DNA of 64,000 bases from contig NW_026251402.1 in NCBI RefSeq assembly GCF_025118155.1, forward strand, positions 557,883 to 621,882. Direction: 5' to 3'. Below are positions 57,654 through 64,000 of this stretch, one piece after another. The translations under genes were made by a program, and so were the position numbers. The first letter of the stretch is position 1, and each line of letters begins with the position of its first letter. The notes under the pieces were generated by a model, which worked only from the letters and a program-made list of their open reading frames with translations, did no database searches and had not been told where the DNA came from. This stretch comes from Cokeromyces recurvatus (taxonomy: Eukaryota; Mucoromycota; Mucoromycetes; Mucorales; Mucoraceae).

Positions 57654-57696
<43 letters not shown>

Positions 57697-58421
57697 TTTA
57701 TACTATAAATAAAATTATCTCAATTGAAAGCCGAGAGTGAGCATGGTTACAATTGATATTTCTTTTTTTAACTTATATTACATTTGTGTAATAGAAAATA
57801 TATTTGTGCTGTTAGTATAACAAAAAAAAATATTTACGCGTTTTAGTGTATATATTACGCCCTAACAACTTAGTATGCATCACCTATACATGAAGTAAAA
57901 ACATACTTTGATAACAGGATATAAATGAATGCATTCATACTTCACTTGTATACAAAAGCATTCTATATTTTATAAATATATGTAGATGTATATGCATATA
58001 CATATATATACATATATATATTTATGTGTGTGTGTGTGTGTGTATTTTACATAGATACTGTATTATTTAGTGCTTCATATATCTTTTCCCCTAAACGTAG
58101 CACATAAAAAGTTGTTGGAGCAATCTTTTTATCTCGGGTGTCGGACGGATTCCGTGAATTCCTTGAATACTATTTGCTTATTCATATAAGTAAAAAAACA
58201 ACAAAGTATTATAATGTATATTACTCATATATTATATTTGAGGAAACGTTTCCTAATGAAAATTAATAAAAAAAAAAATAAAAAGTAAAAAATAAACATT
58301 ATACACATACATGTATACGTATTATATATATCTTTATAAATACATAATTATAATATATATGCTTGCGGTGGGTTATATAAATAAAAACCGGGGAATCATA
58401 CAAGTCTATCAATGAATAATA
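57221..58421. other. Intergenic region right of the DIRS element
   Basis: About 1.2 kb. It contains a 36-nt T run (about 57660-57695) and TA/TG repeats (57970-58045). A short minus-strand ORF crossing the element junction (57162-57362) is formed by chance at the insertion boundary. No gene supported. Confidence 0.55.
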
Positions 58422-59227
58422 TTACAGAATATTGCATCTTAAACGTCTTTTTCTTATTAATTTTTTTGGCTTAACTGCAATTGTAGCAGCTAATTTCATC
58501 ACGTCTCTAACTTTAGTATTTGTTTTCGCACTACATTCTCCATATTTTGCTCCGATTTCTTTAGCTAAATTCATGCCCTATATAAATATACGAATAAATA
58601 TGAAATACTATTAACATAGGTATCATATTTACTTGCTGATGACTGATAATATTTTTTGCAGCACATGATGCTTCCGAGCGTAAGTCAGTTTTAAGCCCAA
58701 CTAGAAGCAATGACACGTTATTTCCACAATGGTGCTTCACTTCAGGTAACCACTAATTGTGTTAAGTATACAGAGGATAAGAAAATAAAATAAAATGAAA
58801 TAAAATGAAATAAAATAAAGCGCCTTTTATATGCTAAAATATAGATATTACCTTATCCCGAACATTCTGAAAGGAAATTATATTATCAATAGCAAAACAA
58901 ATAATTACAACATCTGTTTCGAAATAAGATAGAGGACGTAGTCTATCATAATCCTCTTGTCCAGCCGTATCCCATAAAGCAAGCTCAACTGTTCTATAAT
59001 CTAAATTTACTCGAGCAATATAATTTTCAAATACTGTAGGCAAATATTTCTAAAATTAAACTTTGGTTAGTTTACTTACTTGTAAAAAAAAAAATAATAT
59101 ATAAATATATCCACATTTATATTACCTCTGGAAATCTACCATTTTGATAGACAATTAATAAGCTAGTTTTGCCACAAGCACCATCTCCAACTATAACTAC
59201 TTTTTTACGCGTTGCATTGCGGACCAT
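58422..59227 (-). CDS. Rho-family small GTPase
   Basis: Four phase-checked exons (59126-59227, 58852-59049, 58633-58752, 58422-58577), 191 residues, the usual Rho size. Nucleotide-binding motifs: GDGACGKTS (G1), YLPTVFENY with the effector Thr (G2), [17 protein letters not shown] (G3), LKTD (G4) and ECSAKT (G5). A polybasic region ([10 protein letters not shown]) precedes a terminal CNIL CAAX box, whose final Leu predicts geranylgeranylation. FENY and the overall sequence place it with the RhoA/Rho1 group, which controls actin and cell-wall synthesis in fungi. G4 is LKTD rather than the usual NKxD/TKxD, a variant often seen in Rho proteins. Confidence 0.94.
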
Positions 59228-59518
59228 ATTAGTATGTATATATTTCTAAAAAAGTATATATAACTTTCTATTTTTTTTAAAAAAGAAAAAAAAAAGGGAA
59301 AGAAAAGGGAAAAATTAAGAGGAGGAGGATCCATCGCAGTCCTTGTTAGATAATATATGTGTAATAAACTAACACCACTGTACTAAATACTACAAAATCA
59401 TTTTCGTAAAAGGTACCGAGCTTATTTAATTGGATATCTGAACCTTAAATTATTCGTTATTCCTGTTATTGATTTTTTTTTCCAATGAATTTGTGTTAGT
59501 TTTTATTTTTTATTTTTA

Positions 59519-59580
<62 letters not shown>

Positions 59581-60773
59581 TTGCGTACTATATTTTTTAT
59601 TTTTTGAACCCAATTGAGCTGTTTTGATCGACACTCAAAGCTGGTATTAAGAGTGATTGCTTTACTGCAACTGACAATCTTAGTAATAGAATTATTGAAT
59701 CAGCTCAAAATATTCAGTTGAGGATTGTCAAAGATGAATAAGATATTGTACTTTGTTTTTTTGATCGTTGATTTGGCTTTTGAGCCTATGTTTTAGTTTG
59801 TACGCAAATAAAAAAGTTTATCACGCAAAGTCAAAAAAAAAAAAAAAAAAACTGACACAAATTCATTGAATATAGCAAATGACATAATATGTTATTGTAG
59901 TAAAATATGTATTCAGATTATTGCCCTTATAATAATTACTGTCTTTTGTTTTTAAAGATGGAACGAGCTGAACTGGTAAAAGAAAAAAGATATTTATGAC
60001 AATGACATCGTTGTTAGTAACCATGATCACATGTACTATTAAGTTAGTAACTATCTATCTACACCTTTTTAGGCTAATACATCAAATGATGGACTTTTGA
60101 AAATTACAATAAAGTTTTCCCCTTCAAAACTTGCTGACATATAATCTTTATCTGTTAAAGTCTACAGTCATTGATAAAAAAAAGTTTACAATGTTTGACA
60201 AGCGTAAACTGTTTTATTTATTGTTATTTTCAGTGTAAAACAGTTTTAGAATGAGAACTTCCATGATGAAACAATGCTGGATCATTGTACCTTATTAATA
60301 TAATTCATCCAATTGAGGCTGAAGCAGGTAACATTAACTGATTTCCTCTTTCCCCCTTACCCTCCCCCCTTATCCCATATTATGTGCCATTAGATCAACT
60401 TGTATCAGATGGATAACCTTATTTAAAGTTGTACACCCATAATAAACGAAGATCCCTAAGAAAGAATAAATAAACACTCATGGTATAATTTACTTTATTA
60501 GCCTATTGTTTTCATATTACTATCATTTTTAGCAAAACACTATCCTTTTATTACTTATAGTAAATCTAGTTAAGAATGAATATTTTTGCATATTATAAAA
60601 TCAATTGCAATGTTTTGCCATAGAGATTGTTGGAAACACTATGCTAATTTAGAATTAAAAGTCAAGCCTTTTTTTTTTTCATAACACCAATAATATCTTT
60701 CACTATTAATCTCTTCAAGTCTTGTGGCTTATGTTACAAAAAGAAAAAAAAAAGTCTCATCATTTCACAAAAA
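59228..60773. other. Intergenic region with possible coding remnants
   Basis: About 1.5 kb. It contains a 54-nt A run (59525-59578). Short protein-like fragments occur on the plus strand: TDNLSNRIIESAQNIQLRIV (about 59665-59735), ANTSNDGLLKITIKFSPSKL (about 60075-60135) and YLKLYTHNKRRSLRKNK (about 60418-60468, preceded by a stop). They are in different frames with stops and may be remnants of a lost gene. Confidence in that is low. Confidence 0.35.
59525..59578. repeat. 54-nt poly-A tract
   Basis: Uninterrupted A run between the Rho and SMG1 genes. There is no upstream coding region or TSD to suggest a retroposed gene, so it is treated as a simple-sequence repeat. Confidence 0.85.
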
Positions 60774-63700
60774 TTAAACCCAACTGGTCCATCCTTCATA
60801 CATCATACAAAGATTATCAACAGAAGTAGCTTGTTCAATTGTTCTTGCAACTTGTTCAGATACGCTCATTTTATGCTGAGTACCAAAATCAACGCCTTCT
60901 AGTTTTGATCGAATCCGCTTCATAATTTTTGTTACATGATTATTTGAATTTAATTTATTTGAAGCTAAATGGATATGTTAATTTAACGACTTATTATATA
61001 CGACTGTGATAAAATATATATACTTACTTAACCCCTGAGATATGTTTTGATTTACATTATCTTCATTATAGTCTTCTTCAGCACGTTTACTATTGCTGCT
61101 TTCTTCTGCAATAACAGAAAGATTGGATACGTTTTTATTACTGTCAGGGCCAAACTCTTCCAAAGTTTTCAATTCAGAAAAGTAATCCTGAACTGATTTA
61201 GTAATAGTTTCAATGAAATCTATCTATAGTTTGAAGAGAAAAAATAATAATAATGTAATAATTAGAAATCAAACTTGATTATCTCTTTTCACTCTCCATA
61301 TACAACTTACTAACTGAACATAGCTCCATTCTGACTCATAATTTGTGTTTTTATCTAATTGTTTATCCAACTTCTTTAATTCTGTTTCAATTGTAGCAAG
61401 CGCATCAAGGGCCGTCTATATTTACATAAGTTTTTTTTTCCTTATACATAAATAATAATAATAATAATAAATATACCTTTGCACTCTTTTGAGCAGGACG
61501 TAATTCATTATCAATATCAGTTTCAATAATAATAATTGATTCCAAGAGAGGCAAAATACTCTCGATAGATGAACGTGAGTTAGTAACAAGTAAGCTAACA
61601 TTTGAAAGATGACCTTTAACTTCTCGTAAAAGATATACAGGTAATCGACCCTATTTTGTAAAGCAAAAAATAAATAAATAAATATAAAAGGCAAATGAAT
61701 GAAATATATATATATATGTATATATATATATGTATATACCAAAAATGCAGAAGCTTCAACTTCATCAGAAACTATGGAGGGTTCATGTTCTAAACCTTGT
61801 TCATCTTCATCACTTCCTTCTTTTGCATTCAAGGATTCAGATTCTAATAGCATTGATTCTTGCCATTGCTGTAAATCATGTTTCAAACTAGAAAGACTAT
61901 CTAAAATTATCTTTCGTTCTTTTTCCTGTTCATTTTGTTTTTCAAAGATCCTTGAGGCTACTAAGCTCACATTAGCTTGTAACTCCATCATTTGTCTATG
62001 GCCCGCTTCTACCGCTTCGCTTTCCCAATCTACTAGAGGATCATATACAAAGGCATCCAAGAGAGTAATGAGCACCTCCTTATGCTTTCTTAACACACGT
62101 AGAGTTTCTTCAGCAGCTGTCTTAAATTGGCCATCAACACCAGTAATGCCAAGTGCTCCGTAAATATTTTGAGTCAAACGATATGGAACTAACTCAGGTA
62201 CACGAAGTCGACGTCCCTTTTCGAAACAGACATTGTAATCAATATGAATAACTTCACCTGAACGGAAATCAATCATGATATTGTCCAAGTGTCGATCACC
62301 AAGACCAATAATATAGCCAATCATTGAGTTTACAGCTAAAGATCGAGCAAATAATGTACTTTTTCTTAACCATTCTGTAGCACTAGAACTTGAATAATAT
62401 ATCTTCTTTTCAAGCAAGTCACCTGGTGTTTCTTTAACAAGTTCAAGGTACACTTTTTTTAAAACATCCTTTGGCCAATAACGACGATTGGCTGTCATAC
62501 GAAGACCAGATGCCTTTAAGACAGATGCGATCTTAGCCATAAATTGCTCCGTAGGTCGCTGATTTAATGCTTGTAAATATGCCTCATTCGGCTTATCATT
62601 GTTTAAAAGCATATGTGCAACAGATTCTCTCTTTTGCCATTTTTTATAAAGAGAAAAGAATGGGGTTGCCTCATTGACCCATTGAATCATACCAGAGTGA
62701 TCACTGAGTGGAATAACTGCATATGTTCTTGCACGCATCCCACGTAACGCAGTGGCTTTATTTTCATTTAGCAATCCATTTGTAGTCGTGAGTAACTGCA
62801 TAATACGTTCATCTAGATGAAGATCTTCAAGTCCTTTAAAGAGGTATGAATACTTCTTGCCATTAGTACCCTTAAAATCAAGCTTCTTTGGTTTAGTTTT
62901 CGTAGGTAGAACAATAACACTAGTGCCAAATGAATCAATAAAGCATGTGTTATCATTTTCGTGCTTTCCTGGGATACCAATAGGTGTATCCTTCATATTA
63001 TAAAGGTAAGGTGATACTTGACTAAGATCCAAATACGAACTTTATGTACTTCTGCCATAAGTTGACGATGGAGCTAATATATACATATATAGTTATCAAA
63101 TTAGGATTCATAGTTAGTAAACATAATTAACTTGTAATTATTATAAATAACAATTGCATTTACTTGTTGGAAGCATTCCCATCCACCGACGATATTCTTT
63201 CATTGAAGTTGGCTTTTGAAGCAAATTATAAGCATTCATTAATTTTTTTCCATATGTTTGCTGAACCATTGTTCATGAGGTGTTAAAGAAACAGATTTAT
63301 GAATAGTTTCCACAAGTAATTATCAATAGAAGTAACAACAAATTTCATCAACTATCATATATTTCTAAAAACTTGTTTCTTCTTTGAGAATCATCTAATT
63401 CATCTAGCATACAGTCTATCTTTTCAATCTCTTGATCCAACTTTGCAAACTGTGCATAGCAACATATTGTAACGAAGCAATTTTGTTTAACCATTTTTCT
63501 TCTAAAAGTACTGTAATTTTTTCAAGCTCTCAGCCATACGACGTGTAGAGACCCAAAGTAATTCATTTCTATCCATCATACGGTTTGCAATAGCATCCAA
63601 GCTTTGTTTTGTGTCGCGATTTGTTTTAGATGAAGTAGAATTAACAATGACATCATAAATAATTTCTCGGGGATATTCATCACATATGCGACTAATTAAT

Positions 63701-64000
63701 TTACCAACTACTTGTCTAACAAAGTCATTTGGATGATGAGTTGTGCAAATAACTGAGGGATTACAGGTTTCCAAAGATCAATTCGAACAGCATTAATATG
63801 TTCAGAATAAACTGTTTGCAATGCCTCACCATATTTAGTAAGAATACGTAAAAGACGAAGTGTAGCAGTAATTACCATAGATGTAGAACTAATATTTAAA
63901 TCATTTCTCTCTATAATATAGTTATCCTTATCTCTTAGTCTTTTTTTTTCTTTTATATTCTTTTATATAATTATATATATATATTTGTAGCCCCATTGAA
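60774..64000 (-). CDS. SMG1: SMG1-type PI3K-related protein kinase (3' part; upstream segment frameshifted)
   Basis: The gene continues beyond the window (start not seen). Exons from the 3' end: 60774-60964, 61028-61223, 61311-61415, 61477-61650, 61740-63073, then 63164 upward. The kinase domain is intact, with VIVLPTKTKPKKL, YLFKGLEDLHLDERIM, IIGLGDRHLDNIMID (catalytic loop), VIHIDYNVCFEKG (DFG-equivalent) and RVPELVPYRLTQNI. The FATC domain ends the protein (QLYEGW-like MMYEGWTSWV). These sequences are diagnostic of SMG1, which phosphorylates Upf1 in nonsense-mediated decay. Between about 63035 and 63740 homology continues (VIPQLFAQL, HHPNDFVRQVVGKLI, EKITVLLEEKWLNKI, PHEQWF, YGKKLMNAY) but jumps frame at about seven places, each explained by one missing base. 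Confidence 0.85.

Noticed and set aside
59525..59578. Poly-A tail of a retroposed gene copy
   Set aside because: No upstream coding remnant in the right orientation and no flanking duplication; similar A/T runs are common throughout the window.
63030..63745. Programmed ribosomal frameshifting in SMG1
   Set aside because: About seven -1 shifts in 0.7 kb without a common slippery heptamer is implausible; sequence error or decay is simpler.
1..64000. CRISPR arrays, bacterial operons, riboswitches
   Set aside because: No regularly spaced direct repeats with unique spacers; the window is spliced fungal nuclear DNA, so bacterial feature types do not apply.

Overview
This is eukaryotic nuclear DNA, most likely from a Mucorales (Mucoromycota) fungus. 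The DNA is strongly AT-rich with many poly-A/poly-T tracts. Genes are compact and carry short GT-AG introns, mostly 45-110 nt. There is a tandem pair of CotH-family spore-coat/invasin-like genes, which is typical of Mucorales, alongside fungal orthologues such as SET2, RRP3, CMS1, LCL3, RTG2, an SREBP and a DIRS-type retroelement. I cannot name the species.

Layout, left to right. 0-5.7 kb: the 3' end of an SGNH/GDSL esterase gene, a homeodomain factor, an FLVCR-like MFS transporter and the splicing factor SPF27/BCAS2, which has an apparent one-base frameshift. 7-12.2 kb: two tandem CotH genes. 12.3-17 kb: a polyQ GLTSCR1/BICRA-domain protein, the LCL3 nuclease and DNAJC9. 17.8-26 kb: a DCAF4-like WD40 protein, the HELLS/DDM1 remodeller, eIF1 and RTG2. 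26-28.7 kb holds no gene I can see. 28.7-35.5 kb: an SREBP transcription factor, tail-to-tail with a GRAM-VASt (LAM/GRAMD1) sterol-transfer protein. 36-40.4 kb: CMS1 and the DEAD-box helicase RRP3/DDX47 (divergent), then fatty acid 2-hydroxylase. 42.3-47.1 kb: tRNA-Pro(AGG), RPB6 with a 7-nt microexon, neutral ceramidase (10 exons) and ISA1. 47.3-52.6 kb: an unrecognised acidic protein directly upstream of SET2.

52,881-57,220 is a structurally complete DIRS-like tyrosine-recombinase retrotransposon on the minus strand. It has gag-like, RT/RNase H/methyltransferase-like and recombinase ORFs that together use all three frames of one strand. It also has 112-bp inverted terminal repeats with no mismatch seen by eye, and an internal region complementary to the joined ends. 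58.4-59.2 kb is a Rho GTPase ending in CNIL. 60.8-64 kb is the 3' part of an SMG1 kinase gene. Its kinase and FATC exons are intact, but the segment upstream carries a cluster of single-base losses.

Functional links: several genes deal with membrane lipids (SREBP, LAM-type sterol transfer, FA 2-hydroxylase, neutral ceramidase, and possibly the esterase). Another group works in chromatin, transcription or RNA (HELLS, GLTSCR1, SET2, RPB6, SPF27, SMG1, RRP3, CMS1). Gene models were spliced by eye from donor/acceptor motifs and checked for phase continuity. Exon ends marked as checked are phase-consistent but have no transcript support.
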